DNA of 64,000 bases from Ephemerocybe angulata (taxonomy: Eukaryota; Basidiomycota; Agaricomycetes; Agaricales; Psathyrellaceae), in NCBI GenBank assembly GCA_013368325.1, contig JAACJK010000222.1, forward strand, positions 248,001 to 312,000, written 5' to 3'. Below are positions 19,279 through 31,631 of the stretch, piece after piece. A model generated the notes under the pieces. It was given only the letters and a program-made list of their open reading frames with translations, was not told the origin of the DNA and did no database searches. The first letter of the stretch is position 1; each line of letters opens with the position of its first letter. The position numbers were made by a program, and so were the translations under genes.

Positions 19279-21147
19279 ATGCCCAGTTTCCTCTCAAATC
19301 TGGCCGGCAAGGCCCAGAATGCCATTAATGCCTCGCCTCTCGCGAGCAAGCTGCCCCACGGCACAGGCGCGCGCCCAGAGAGCCCCGACGGCTCCACCCA
19401 ACCCCCTGCAAACCAGGCCGCTGCCCAGGGTGGCAGGTCCCATGCCTTTGACGCTCTCTCGTACCAATTCCGAAACCTCCAGCAGACCTATATGTGAGTT
19501 CACAGACATCCACCTCATCGAGATCATCATCTAATCGGGGCGATCGTCGCATCTAGCACATCCTCCTCCACCAGCCCTGCACAGAAGATCATCACGGCTG
19601 AGAAGGGTCTGATCCTCGACTTCGACAATGTTGGACGCGAAGCAAAGGCCCAGAGCAAGGAGCTCTACACCTGGGGTCAGAACGAGCCTGAGGACCTGAA
19701 GGATGGTGCGTAGACCCCGCTTCATTGCCACTCTACGTCACATCTAATCTCTGCCACAGTCACCGACAGGATGGCGTACCTCAACTTTGTGCAAGGATCC
19801 CTGGCTTCTGCCCTCGCCCAGAAACTCGATGCTGCGCGTGCACCCCTCAAGGCTCTTCGCGATGCAGAGACTGCCCTGCAGCCCCGCAGGAGCGCCAGGG
19901 CCGCCCTCGAGGCCCAGCTCGTCAAGGTCGGGGACGACCCCAAGAAAGGCGGCGATCTCAGGGAGCAATTGAGGAAGGCCGAATTTGAAGATTCTCAGGC
20001 AGAGAAGGAGGTTGAGCTACTCAAGCGCAAAGGTTTGAAGGAGAGCGAACAACTCAAGTGGACCGCGTTCCAGGAGGTACGTTCGTCATTCCATCGTCAT
20101 CATGACATGTCCTAACTTTGGATTTAGTATGCCGAGAAGCTTTTGCTTCTCACACAGGCAGCCACACCCATTCTTAATGAGTTGCCTACCCTCCCTCCTA
20201 CCCCTACGACCCGGTACGATGGATTCCAAAGGACCGGAGCTGTCCGCGCTTCTTTGCAGCAAGCTCTCGACAACCACAGGCCTGGAGTCACCCACTTCAA
20301 CGTACCTTCTGCGGGAGCCGATCTCGGTCGTTCAGACACTCGCAGCTTCGGCGAAAGCCACGCTCACGAATTGTCGAGCATCAACAACACCCCCGCCCCT
20401 CTCACTCCCCACCCGGACATCCAGGTCGCCCAGCCCCCCTTACAGCAGCCCATCCCCACACACGCCCCTGTGCCTCACATTGTTCCTTCGTTCCCTGTCC
20501 CGAGCCAGGCTTCTCCTCCTCTCGCCCATGCCCCTCACCCGAGCCAGGTGCCTCCTCCCCTTGACCCCTCCTCCTTGAACCAGGCCCCAGCCCCAATCCC
20601 GGAATCTGTTATCGCTACCCCTCCTTCCCAAGAGGCTTCAGCAGGATTAACTGGCACCGGAACTGGCCCCGCCCCCGTCCCCGTCATCACCCCCACCATC
20701 GCGGAGACTGGTCTGCCCCTCTCTGCAGGCACCAGTGGTCCTGGCCCCGCCAAAGGCTCGCTCCATGACTTGAAGCACGCTTCGAGCCAGGCTCCAGGTG
20801 TTCTCCAAAGCCCCCCTCCCGCTCACGAACCCTCGCCACTTTCCGCTACGCCGCTCTCTGCGCCGTCCCCCGCTCCTATCACCCACGAGTCGGCTGAGCA
20901 GGAGAAGAAGCGTCTGGCTGTGATGTATTCGCAGGCTCAGCAGCAGCCCTCTGCCGGAGGACCCGCACCCGCGGGGACATCGACTGGCCATGCTGCCAAA
21001 GCCAGTGAGGGTGCTGAAGAAGAGAAGAAGAGGCTGGAGCGTGAGGAACGTGAGAGGATCCTTAGTGGTCAACCTCCTCAAGCGCCTCGTAAGGATGGCG
21101 AGCCCGATGAGGATTTGCCCCCTTATCAGGAGCCTGGGCTCCAGTGA
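19279..21147 (+). CDS. PIL1: Eisosome core protein Pil1/Lsp1, with long proline-rich tail
   Basis: BAR-domain protein that bends the plasma membrane into eisosome furrows. Four exons. The N-terminus FLSNLAGKAQNAINASPLA is the conserved membrane-binding segment. The BAR region follows with FDNVGREAKAQSKELYTWG, DRMAYLNFVQGSLASALAQK and EQLKWTAFQEYAEKLLLLTQ. After the domain a tail of roughly 280 residues is Pro/Ala/Ser-rich and ends with EEEKKRLEREERERI. The protein is about 560 residues against about 340 for yeast Pil1, so the tail is a lineage extension. The ATG at 19279 was chosen because the conserved N-terminus begins there. Confidence 0.92.
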
Positions 21148-21764
21148 ACGGGGAGCTCGCTAACCGATCTACTTTCTACTAATGGTTTTGACTGACTGAA
21201 CTTACGGCCTTGGCCTCTTCTTGATCTATGCTTTACATTGCTTCTTCTTTGTTGTATACCTCGGATAGTATTGCTAGTGGGACCCTCAATGGTGTAAATA
21301 CTTGGCTTGGAAGTCTGATAATTTGGGATAATTTTTTGGTTGCGAAATTCTGTGCCTGACTGCATCTGTGAAGAGGCTGACTTGTGTACCAGGTAACAGA
21401 GAAGCAGTGCAACATTATGATTTCGCTCCGCCGAGGTTCAATTCACCGATTCAGATGTTGAGGACAGTCAGTGAAGTGCGACGAGATACGATTACAGGAA
21501 GTGGCATCCTCAACTTGGTTTGGTACCCCAGCGTTTGCTCTTCGTTAAAGAGGGAGAGTGGTTGCGGTGTATGGTGTGTCCCTGGTGAGTGAAGACGAAA
21601 CTCGTTATTACAACATCGAGTACAAGGAATGAGGAAATGCTTCGTGGATGGGGGTCTATCTTCGAGATTTGGCAGGGTACATAAGGAAAAGAAAAGTCTG
21701 GTAGATCGGTCGTCAGTGGCTGTTGAGAGGAGTGTTATCAAAGAAACGTACCTCAAAACAACGA
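21148..21764. other. Intergenic between convergent PIL1 and SPF30
   Basis: About 620 bp with no credible gene; presumably the two 3' UTRs. Confidence 0.5.
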
Positions 21765-22542
21765 TCATACATCGTCTAACCGCGGCTCGAATTTGTGCTT
21801 CGTCTTCCCCAGTACCTCAGTCATGCCCTTCCCACTACCAGTTACACCCACTGCATAAGGGATCAGCAAGTCTTTCACGCATATACACAACGAGGAACGC
21901 ACCTTTCCCAAGCGGGTTGTCGGGCGTCTTGAAAATGCTCGTCCCCGCCACCCCTGCAATATGCACCCCTTTCTTCTCACTCTTCTTCGCAAACTTCTGC
22001 CACGACTGCTGCTTCGCCACCTGCTCCTTCGCCTTCTCCGCCTTCATCGCGAGCTTCTTCTCGTTCTTCTTCTTCTTCTTCTCCCGCTCGTCCTCCTCCT
22101 CCTTGCTCAGCTTGCGCTTCCCGTGCGCACCGCCCTCCTGCACGCTGTGTACGTAGTTGTTCCCGAGCGGCTTGAGCTCGTGGCTCTTCACAAGTTCTGT
22201 GGTGTTGTAGCCTTTGAACACGATGCTGTAGACGCGGTTGTCTGGGGCGCCGCCGACGAAGGTGATGCGGGCGGGGTACCACTGCCCGTCGCTGTAGCGC
22301 GCGAGACAGTCGTCCCCTGCACCCCACGCGTGCGTCGGCGGCGCAGAGGAGGAGGCTTTCGGTTTGGAGGAGGAGGCGGCTGCGGCTGCGTCGGCCTGGG
22401 CTATGGCGGTCTGCGCGAGCTGGATGAGCTGCTTGAGCTCTGCACAGAGAGAGGCGAGTTCAGCGTTGTCGGGGTCAGCTTCAAGGGCTGTCTCAACTTG
22501 TGTTAGTTGGAGCTGGTATTCTTCGAGATCTGACTTGTCCAT
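21765..22542 (-). CDS. SPF30: Tudor-domain splicing factor SPF30/SMNDC1 homologue (241 aa)
   Basis: SPF30 joins the U2/tri-snRNP spliceosome and reads dimethylarginine through its Tudor domain. Two exons, 21903-22542 and 21765-21850, sum to 242 codons. The order is: an N-terminal coiled coil (LEEYQLQLTQVETALEADPD), an Ala-rich linker, the Tudor domain (GDDCLARYSDGQWYPARI to FKGYNTTELVKSHELKPL), and a Lys/Glu-rich nuclear stretch. The conserved C-terminus is split by the intron (SIFKTPDNPLGKVGVTGSG). Yeast lacks a clear homologue; the architecture matches the animal and S. pombe proteins. Confidence 0.88.
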
Positions 22543-22814
22543 GGCGGGGAGGGAGATGGAATCTTATAGGATGTGGAGGGTGGTGGTGGTGGTAGATGGG
22601 CAACCTGCAAATTCGGCAACGTGCGAAATGACTTCATCATCATTGTCCCGATCCGTTGGGAGAAGCTTGGGTGAAAGCAACTATAGTCCATTGGCATCGA
22701 AAGCAGGTGCAAAGCGGCGGGTAGCTAGTACAGAGGAGAATTAGGAGGGTATGTATGGTATGGGTTTACATGGTGGCTATATATGAGGTTGATATCGCTC
22801 TCCGATACGGATAG

Positions 22815-23789
22815 TCAGTGGTTTGTGTTTGGGGGCGCTTCTTCAAAGTCAAAGTCCTCCTCCTCTAATACCCTCGAGAGAATTTCATAGTCTTCCTTAT
22901 AGCCGAAGTTCGTTGGTGACGAAACATCAATTTGAAATCTATAAAAAAAGGATGCTGGTTACAATTTAGAATGAAGGTAGCGAACAAGGCAACTCACCCC
23001 ACAGTGGCATAGAACTTCACAGCATTCTTGTTCGCTGCAGAATTGAATTGAGTGTGCGACGCGGGCCAAAAAGACATATAGACTCACCCTTCAGCACTGT
23101 GAGCATTAGTTTCTGCATCCTCCATTCCGAGCCTATGCATTCGAGGACGTTCATCAAACAGCGGCCAATGCCCATGCCACGCATCTCTTCGTTGACTTGG
23201 AGTTCATAGCTGCATCGTTTGAGTCAGTCGAAGCTTCGTTTCTGAGATGGCACAGGAACGCACCAGTATAACACGCAGTACTCCTCCTCGTTCTCGAAAC
23301 GAAACATGCTGAACGCGACGAGATTCTCCGCAAGAGGTTCAGGGCCTTGGAAAACCAAGATGAACCGCGAAAACCTGTGGAACATTTCCGCGTGCTTTTT
23401 CTTCGCGTCCCAGCCCAGTGACGAGGCAGCACACCTAAAGACATATTTGTCGTTAGACGACGCGTGGTCGGCCAGCGCAATGTCACTCACAAGACCCGCA
23501 TGTTCTTCTCCAGCAAAGACCAGACCGCCTGCTTGAGCGGAGCACCGAGCTCACTGCTCCTTCTCGCTACGTATAAAAGGTCCCTTGAGATCGAGATCGT
23601 CTCTTCGTTAAAAAAGCGACAGAGAAATGTACTAACAACACCTGGGTAGTGTTTTCCTCGCAAAGCCTCTGCAGGTCCGATGAAGGGGCCTACACCGCAG
23701 TCGTACCGTCAGTAGAGCGCCCATTATTCGCTGTAAAATGGGCTGACCTTCAGCGCAGCCCGCACTCTTTGCTTTGGGGTGAAATCCAT
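22815..23789 (-). CDS. NAT4: N-alpha-acetyltransferase NatD (Naa40/Nat4), GNAT family
   Basis: NatD acetylates the N-terminal serine of histones H4 and H2A. Several small exons on the minus strand were joined from ATG 23789 to TGA at 22815. From the C-terminal end, exons include 22815-22938, 22998-23034, 23088-23209 and 23264-23434. Conserved pieces are SRFILVFQGPEPLAENLVAF, a strand ending in CYELQVNEE, the acetyl-CoA loop MRGMGIGRCLM, LMLTVLKANKNAVKFY and FQIDVSSPTNFGYKEDYEIL; the last is diagnostic for NatD. The N-terminal exons (MDFTPKQRVRAALK and ISRDLLYVARR) are assigned by frame only and are less certain. Confidence 0.82.
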
Positions 23790-24011
23790 GTTGCAGGGCT
23801 AGACGTGGCAGGAGGCAAGGTGTACGTTGGGGCGTGCAGGGTTCAGGCGCGGGCACTGAATTGGTTGAAGTCAACTGACGCCGAAAAGTGATGATGTCGG
23901 CTCGTCGGTGATTGCCGCCCTGAAGAAATTGAGGAGATGGATCCGAACAGCTCGCTCCCGTCCAAGACCACCCCCCAGCCCAGCCTATACTAGCCTATCC
24001 TATATTCTACG
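23790..24011. promoter_or_regulatory. Divergent promoter NAT4/RIO2
   Basis: Only 222 bp separate the two start codons. The part next to RIO2 is A/T-richer (ctatactagcctatcctata). Confidence 0.45.
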
Positions 24012-25921
<1,910 letters not shown>

Positions 25922-26119
25922 TGTACTATCATTCTTGTATATTATCAGCTGCAGTACTTGAGCCAATACAGTCCTTCGCATAAATTCCACAAGCCAATCA
26001 CATCGCTCCATTTCCTGTTCTGTTTGCCATCATCCCTGAACCCAAATAAACCAACAGTCATTCCGTGGCCGCCGATCACGACCGTCTCGCAAGTACTGCT
26101 CCTCACCGTCCCCTTCACC

Positions 26120-26659
26120 ATGCTTGCCTCCGCAACAACGCGCGCCCTGCGCCGCGCAGCAGCCCTCCGCGTCTCGGCCGGCCCCTCCACTACCACACCC
26201 GCCAGCAACGCTACCCTTGGAAGGCGCTTTGCATCGCACGGCGAACACTATAACGAGCCTTCTGGATACCTTTTCGGCGAAAAGGTGCGTTGTTGTTGCG
26301 GGGGAAATGGGGATTGGGTATGCTGATTGTGGGTCTGCCTTGGTGCAGCCTACGCCCCCTGGTCAGAAACGGGTGAAGGAGGATTGGGAGAATGTATGGT
26401 ACTACGGGTTCATTGGCTCCATGCTCTTTGCTGGTGTCATGATATACTACAAGCCTGATACAAGGTGCGTCTTTCCGCTTTTCATACCTCGAACACCAGT
26501 TAATTGAGCGTCATTTCTCGCTGTATCTTCCTCTTTTGCTACGGCCTTCGGACGAATAGTGTGCAAAGCTGGGCTCTGAAGGAGGCAAAGGAGCGCATGG
26601 AGGCCCGAGGCGAGAAGTACCGATACGAGCCCGAGTCAACGCCAGCTGCGTCGTCATAG
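26120..26659 (+). CDS. NDUFB11: Complex I subunit NDUFB11/ESSS (mitochondrial precursor)
   Basis: Accessory single-pass subunit of NADH:ubiquinone oxidoreductase, membrane arm. Three exons: 26120-26284, 26349-26464 and 26560-26659. An Arg/Ala/Ser-rich presequence (MLASATTRALRRAAALRVSA) targets it to mitochondria. FASHGEHYNEPSGYLFGEKP is the conserved matrix segment. KEDWENVWYYGFIG leads into one membrane helix (FIGSMLFAGVMIYYKP), and WALKEAKERMEARGEKYRYE is the conserved intermembrane-space tail. Length is normal for the family. Confidence 0.9.
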
Positions 26660-27172
26660 AACGAGAAAGTGGAAGCAAGCCGAGTCGAGTCGATTCAGCT
26701 GCAGGCTCTTCCCCCTACACATTAACGAACGGATACTTGACATTTGACATTACTTATGGAGAGTTGGGACTTGGCTTGGGACACCGGTTTCTAGATGTCA
26801 GCGAAGATTACTGCGAGCAATAGACGGATGCCTGAGACTGTCGTCGTTGTGGGCTGTGGAAGGACCATGCAACTGTTGCTTCACCTGGGTGTGGAGCTCA
26901 AGACTTGGTACCGATTCTCACCAGGTCACCGCGCACCAGCACTTCCTGCAATCAAACCGAAGATCCTCAAATTTCCACAGGGAACACCCCATATGACCAC
27001 ACTCGATCCGACATTGAGAGTATCATTCTATCTAAGAGTCTATTATATATGACTGAGACGGAAGGAAGGGATTTTGAAGCATCTATAGTGGTTGATGGCA
27101 GTAGCCTTGCTCAGAGGGAAGCAAGCGAATGTTCCACCAAATTTATGAGTCCAAACGGCAGGGTTTGGTACT
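26660..27172. other. Intergenic between convergent NDUFB11 and GCV3
   Basis: About 510 bp, no recognisable coding sequence; the two 3' UTRs are expected here. Confidence 0.5.
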
Positions 27173-27962
27173 TTAGTGGTCGGCCTCGCAGTGAGCCTTG
27201 TACTCCTCCGCGCTGAGTAGCGCCTCGAGCTACAATTCAGAATGGAAGCCGTCAGTTTTTCGAAAGAGAGTTGAAGAAAGGCGGAGGGCAAGCGCACCTC
27301 AGCAGGCTCGGTGAGCTTGATTTTGCAGAGCCAGCCCTTGTCTTCGGGGGACTTGTTGAGGAGACCAGGCTGTTCCGAGAGAGTGTCGTTGATAGCTTCA
27401 ATCTTGCCAGAGACGGGGGCATACTGCACAGGCGAGGAAGGAAAGTATGTTAAAAGCCCAAGGAGGGACATAAGGCCGAAAACGTACGATGTCCGAAGCG
27501 GCCTTCACACTCTCGACGGCGCCAATCTGGTCTGTCAATACCCCAATCCATACATATGTCAGTGACTCGCGTCTTTTTTCCACACAACCCATACGGGCTT
27601 GCTTCAAATAGAGGAGGGAGACCGCAACGCACCACCCTGCGCAATGTCGGCTCCGACCGCGGGGAGCTCGACGAAGACGACGTCGCCGAGGGACGACTGG
27701 GCATAGTCTGTCACGGAGACGATGCCGACGCCCGTTGCATCGTCGAACACGACCGCTTCGTGGTCCTTCGTGTACTTCTTGGCTGCAAGCAACAGAAGGC
27801 AGCGTCAAAACACGCAATGTTCCTGCAGAGACGGTCTGAATAACACGCACTGACGAGAGTCCGGATCTGAGTGCTCCTGTAGAGCGAGGCAGAGGGCCTG
27901 GCGAACGCCCTGGAAGGCCTGGCGGCTGCGCGGAGGGCCGAAGCACGGAAGATGGACTGCAT
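27173..27962 (-). CDS. GCV3: Glycine cleavage system H protein, mitochondrial
   Basis: Lipoyl carrier protein that shuttles the aminomethyl group between the P, T and L proteins of glycine decarboxylase. Five exons on the minus strand; the last is 27173-27229. The presequence MQSIFRASALRAAARPSRAF is Arg/Ala-rich. KKYTKDHEAVVFDD, SVTDYAQSSLGDVVFVELP and GAVESVKAASDIYAPVSG follow; the lysine in ESVKAASD is the lipoylated residue. GWLCKIKLTEPAELEALL and a short tail ending in EADH close the protein. In most homologues the first motif reads KYTKEHEW; here the tryptophan is replaced by alanine. Confidence 0.92.
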
Positions 27963-28444
27963 CTTGGCTGAGAGGACGAAAAGAGGGTCGCGGAGGGAGT
28001 TCGGAAGAAAAGAGAAGAGGGCAAAAGACGAGGCACCACGCGCGCTGTCCCGTTTCCGCGCTAGTTGCCATATACGGGCGCTCGTGCGATGTTCACATGG
28101 GGCGTTGGGGACGAGCCTTGGCTCCGAGTTCCAGACCCTGGGTTAAGAAAATGGAGGTTACCCTACGTTGCATGCAATATTCGTCGAGTCGCTCTCTGAG
28201 TCTCTCTCGCTTTATAATTTTACTTCCAATAAATTAGAGCATTATTTCTATCTAGAACCACTGCCGTACGGAGAGGCAATGGCACGACGTCCTTCCGGAT
28301 GGATATCGACCCCGAGCCTGCCTGCCTTGGGTACTGGCACATTACTTTTACACTATGTATCATGCAAGTGGGGGTTATTATAAGAATAGCAGAGCGCGTT
28401 GGTTGTCGGTCGCACGTCGACTGTGAGGAGGATGGTTGAATCCT
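27963..28444. promoter_or_regulatory. GCV3 promoter and TUF1 3' UTR
   Basis: About 480 bp between two minus-strand genes. An A/T-rich patch at about 28205-28255 (ataattttacttccaataaa) probably belongs to the TUF1 3' end or the GCV3 promoter. Confidence 0.45.
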
Positions 28445-29506
28445 TTACTCGAGGATCTTGGTAACAATACCAGTTCCAACTGGAGGGAAAGGTGGTCAGG
28501 ACAGTCCAAGAGGAGAAGAGTTTGGGGTGCTTACTGGTCTTGTTGGCCTCACGGAGGGTGAAGCGGGTACCGATTTCGAGAGCAACGTCGAAGACGAGGT
28601 CGCAGACCATCTCGACGTTGTCACCGGGCATGACCATCTTCTCGTGAGCGTCGGGGGTACCCTCGGGGAAGGAGAGACCAGCGGTAACATCAGCAGTGCG
28701 GATGAAGCACTGGGGCCTGTAGTTCTGCATGAAAGGAGTGTAACGTCCACCCTCATCCTTGGTCAAAACCTGAGAGAAATGGCGTCAGTAACGGGTAAAC
28801 CATTGTTGAGGTGGGTCACGTACGTAGATCTGAGCCAAGAACTTCTTAGCGGACTTGACGGAGCCGGGGGCGACGATGACCTGGCCACGGCGGATCTGCT
28901 CGCGCTTGACACCACGGAGGAGAGCACCCATGTTGTCACCAGCCTCAGCGCGGTCGAGCTCCTTGTGGAACATCTCAATGCCGGTGAGGGTGGTCTTCAA
29001 GTTGGCGCCGTAGCCGACGATCTCGACTTCGCTACCCTTGGTGGCAACACCACGCTCGACACGTCCAGTAGCGACGGTACCACGGCCAGCAATGGAGAAG
29101 ATATCCTCAATGGGCATCAAGAAGGGCTTTTCCAAATCACCTGAAGGAGGGTATGAGTACAGCACAGGATGTCAGTGCGAAAATATACGCACGGACGGGG
29201 AGTTCCAACCAGGTGTCGCAAGCAGCAACGAGTTCCTCAATCTTCTTGGCACCGATGTCGTCGTTACGGCCCTCGAGAGCAGCAAGAGCAGAGCCCATGA
29301 TGATGGGGGTCTCCTCACCCTCGAAGTTGTAGGTGGACAAGAGGTCGCGCATCTCCATATCGACGAGTTCGAGCATTTCCGGGTCCGAGATCTGGTCGAC
29401 CTTGTTGATGAAGACGACGAGACGCTTGATACCTACTTGACGAGCGAGGAGCAGATGTTCACGAGTTTGGGGCATTTGACCGTCCGTAGCAGAGACGACG
29501 ATGATA

Positions 29507-29541
<35 letters not shown>

Positions 29542-30129
29542 CTTGATGTCTGCGGGAAAGGGTGAGTAGGGTACCAGCGCATATGGTGGGCGACGTACAA
29601 TCAGCGTGTCCGGGGCAGTCGATGTGGCCGTAGTGACGGGTAGCCGACTCGTACTCGACATGGGAGGAGTTGATAGTGATACCACGGGCCTTCTCTTCGG
29701 GGGCCTTGTCGATCTGGCTGTAGTCGGTGAACTTGGCGGCGCCGTCTTTGGAGAGGACCTTGGTAATGGCAGCGGTCAACGTTGTCTTACCGTGGTCGAC
29801 GTGACCTGCGGAGCCGGTGAGCGGGTTGGCAACGGAAGGTGACAGCAAACACATACCAATGGTACCGATGTTCATGTGAGGCTTGTTCCTCTGGAAAGCC
29901 TCAGCATAACCACGCTTGAAGACTATATGACGCGTCAAGAGGAGCCATTGAGGGAATTGAGTGCTGCTTACCGGTGGTGCTGGCGACCGGAACGCGGCTA
30001 CGTTGGCACACATTGCGTAGCGAAGCTGGGGAAAAGTCAGCGTATAGAAGTATGGATTGCGCATAAAAACATACACTTTGCGAAGGCAAAGGCCTGGGAG
30101 GCAGCCTTGGAAGTGGCGAGCTGCAACAT
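28445..30129 (-). CDS. TUF1: Elongation factor Tu, mitochondrial
   Basis: GTPase that delivers aminoacyl-tRNA to the mitochondrial ribosome. Eight or so exons run from ATG 30129 to TAA at 28445-28447. The first two exons give a mitochondrial presequence ([18 protein letters not shown] then [17 protein letters not shown]). The second junction uses a consensus GTATGT donor, which keeps the frame. GTP-binding motifs are complete: [26 protein letters not shown] and the SAL box. The end [11 protein letters not shown] is typical of bacterial-type EF-Tu. It is divergent from PEX14 with only 143 bp between start codons. Confidence 0.95.
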
Positions 30130-30272
30130 GACGGACGACGTAGGCGCTCTGCAAACGACGAGAAGTGAGTTCCGTGACACGAAAAATCACCTTTTGAAGC
30201 CGCCCGCATTCGGCAAGCCCCGGCAGCTTTCAAGTTTCCCCGCGGCCCGTCTGGTTAGGGTTTGTGCCCCTT
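30130..30272. promoter_or_regulatory. Very short divergent promoter TUF1/PEX14
   Basis: 143 bp between the two start codons must serve a mitochondrial translation gene and a peroxisomal import gene. No known element is identified. Confidence 0.45.
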
Positions 30273-31427
30273 ATGTCTTCCCCAGATCGTCAAGAGCTCG
30301 TCCGCAATGCTGTCGCCTTCCTCACTGACCCAAAGGCACGTAATTCCTGACATTTGTTAAGGATCAAGCTAACCTCCCTGCCTAGTAGGCGCAGGCATCT
30401 CCGCTCGCGCAGAAACTCCAGTTTCTCGAGGCCAAAGGCCTGACCCCTGCCGAAATCGACATTGCACTCAAGCAGGCTGCTGGCAATGCCCCGGGTCACC
30501 CGCAACCTCAGTACCCTGCGGGATATGGCATGAATCCGTACGGCCTTGCACCACCCCCGCAGCGCTGGGACTGGCGCGACTACTTCGTGAGCACCATCCG
30601 CGACGAGGGGGTGATTAACACATGCTTATTAACTCCGGGCAGATCACTGGCGTCGTATCCGGAGCGGTAGCCTATGGCGCAGTGTCTCTCTTCAGGGTGA
30701 GTACACGATTAGTTCTTTTGTTTGAGACTGTGGGCTAACAGGTATAACAGAAATACCTACTCCCGCATCTGCAACCCCCCGAGTCCACCGCATATGAGGC
30801 GGACCGAGACGCGTTGAATGCTCAATTCGACGCGGCAGAGGCCCTGTTGAAGGAAATCAAAGCCGAGACCGCGTCCGTTCGCGCAGCTGTTGAGGAGCAG
30901 AAGGCCAGAGTCGACCAGACGACTGAGGATGTCCAGAATGCCGTCGCAGAGATGCGCGAGGGGGAGAACAAGACGAGAGATGAGCTGCGCGAGGTCCGAG
31001 AGGAGGTTAACAATATCCGTGAGATGTTGCCCAAGGTCCGTTTCCTTCTACAAGAGCTTGTCACCCTATGCTAACAGTAGCACAGATGATCGAGAAGAAC
31101 AAAGAGAGCCAGACGCAATCACTCGGTGAACTCCAACAGGAGCTCAAGTCTCTCAAAGCCCTCCTCCTCAGCCGTGGTCCTACGACCGCAAGCACTCCGT
31201 CAACGCCCCTTCCAATGCTTGGACGACCGTCCATCCCGGCATGGCAGCTCGCAAGCTCACCGCAGACGACGCCTGCTCCCCAGATCCAAACCAACGGTTC
31301 CTTGGAAACCTCGGCTAGCAGTGGCTCTGTGCCTCCCCCATTCACAATCCCCTCTAACCCGGGGATCAGCATTGATGTCAAGGGCAAGGGTGTTGCTCGC
31401 GATGATAATGCCAACTTAGAGTCGTAG
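30273..31427 (+). CDS. PEX14: Peroxisomal membrane docking protein Pex14
   Basis: Pex14 forms the docking site for the import receptor Pex5 at the peroxisome. The N-terminal Pex5-binding domain is RQELVRNAVAFLTDPK followed by SPLAQKLQFLEAKGLTPAEI. A Pro/Tyr linker, a hydrophobic segment (ITGVVSGAVAYGAVSLF) and a long coiled coil (EALLKEIKAETASVRAAVEE onward) follow. The Ser/Pro-rich tail ends at 31427. The first intron appears to start with GC rather than GT (AAG followed by GCACGT at about 30336) and ends TAG before GCGCAGGCATCT; no GT donor nearby keeps the frame. The family match is clear; the intron is discussed in the findings. Confidence 0.9.
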
Positions 31428-31631
31428 CCGTTGTTTCCCTGAAATCCCTCTGTTTCGTTCCTTTCTTTGACCAATACCTTTTGGTTGGAGAATTCGCCAG
31501 GCGTTAATTCACACGAACGACTACGACGTCAGACGATGAGGATAGCTACGAGTGACCAGGTCGCAGTCACCTGGAATGACCCCGTGGACTGCAGGGATCC
31601 GATACTTGTTCAAACCATCCCAGGGCTAACA

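Noticed and set aside
21961..22506. Plus-strand Leu/Val-rich frame that could look like a membrane protein
   Set aside because: Antisense of SPF30, whose Tudor domain and Lys/Glu stretch are clear on the other strand.
28458..29565. Long plus-strand open frames (up to 228 codons) across the 28.4-29.6 kb region
   Set aside because: They are antisense to TUF1 exons, whose codon bias keeps the opposite frame open; the minus-strand translation is unmistakably EF-Tu.
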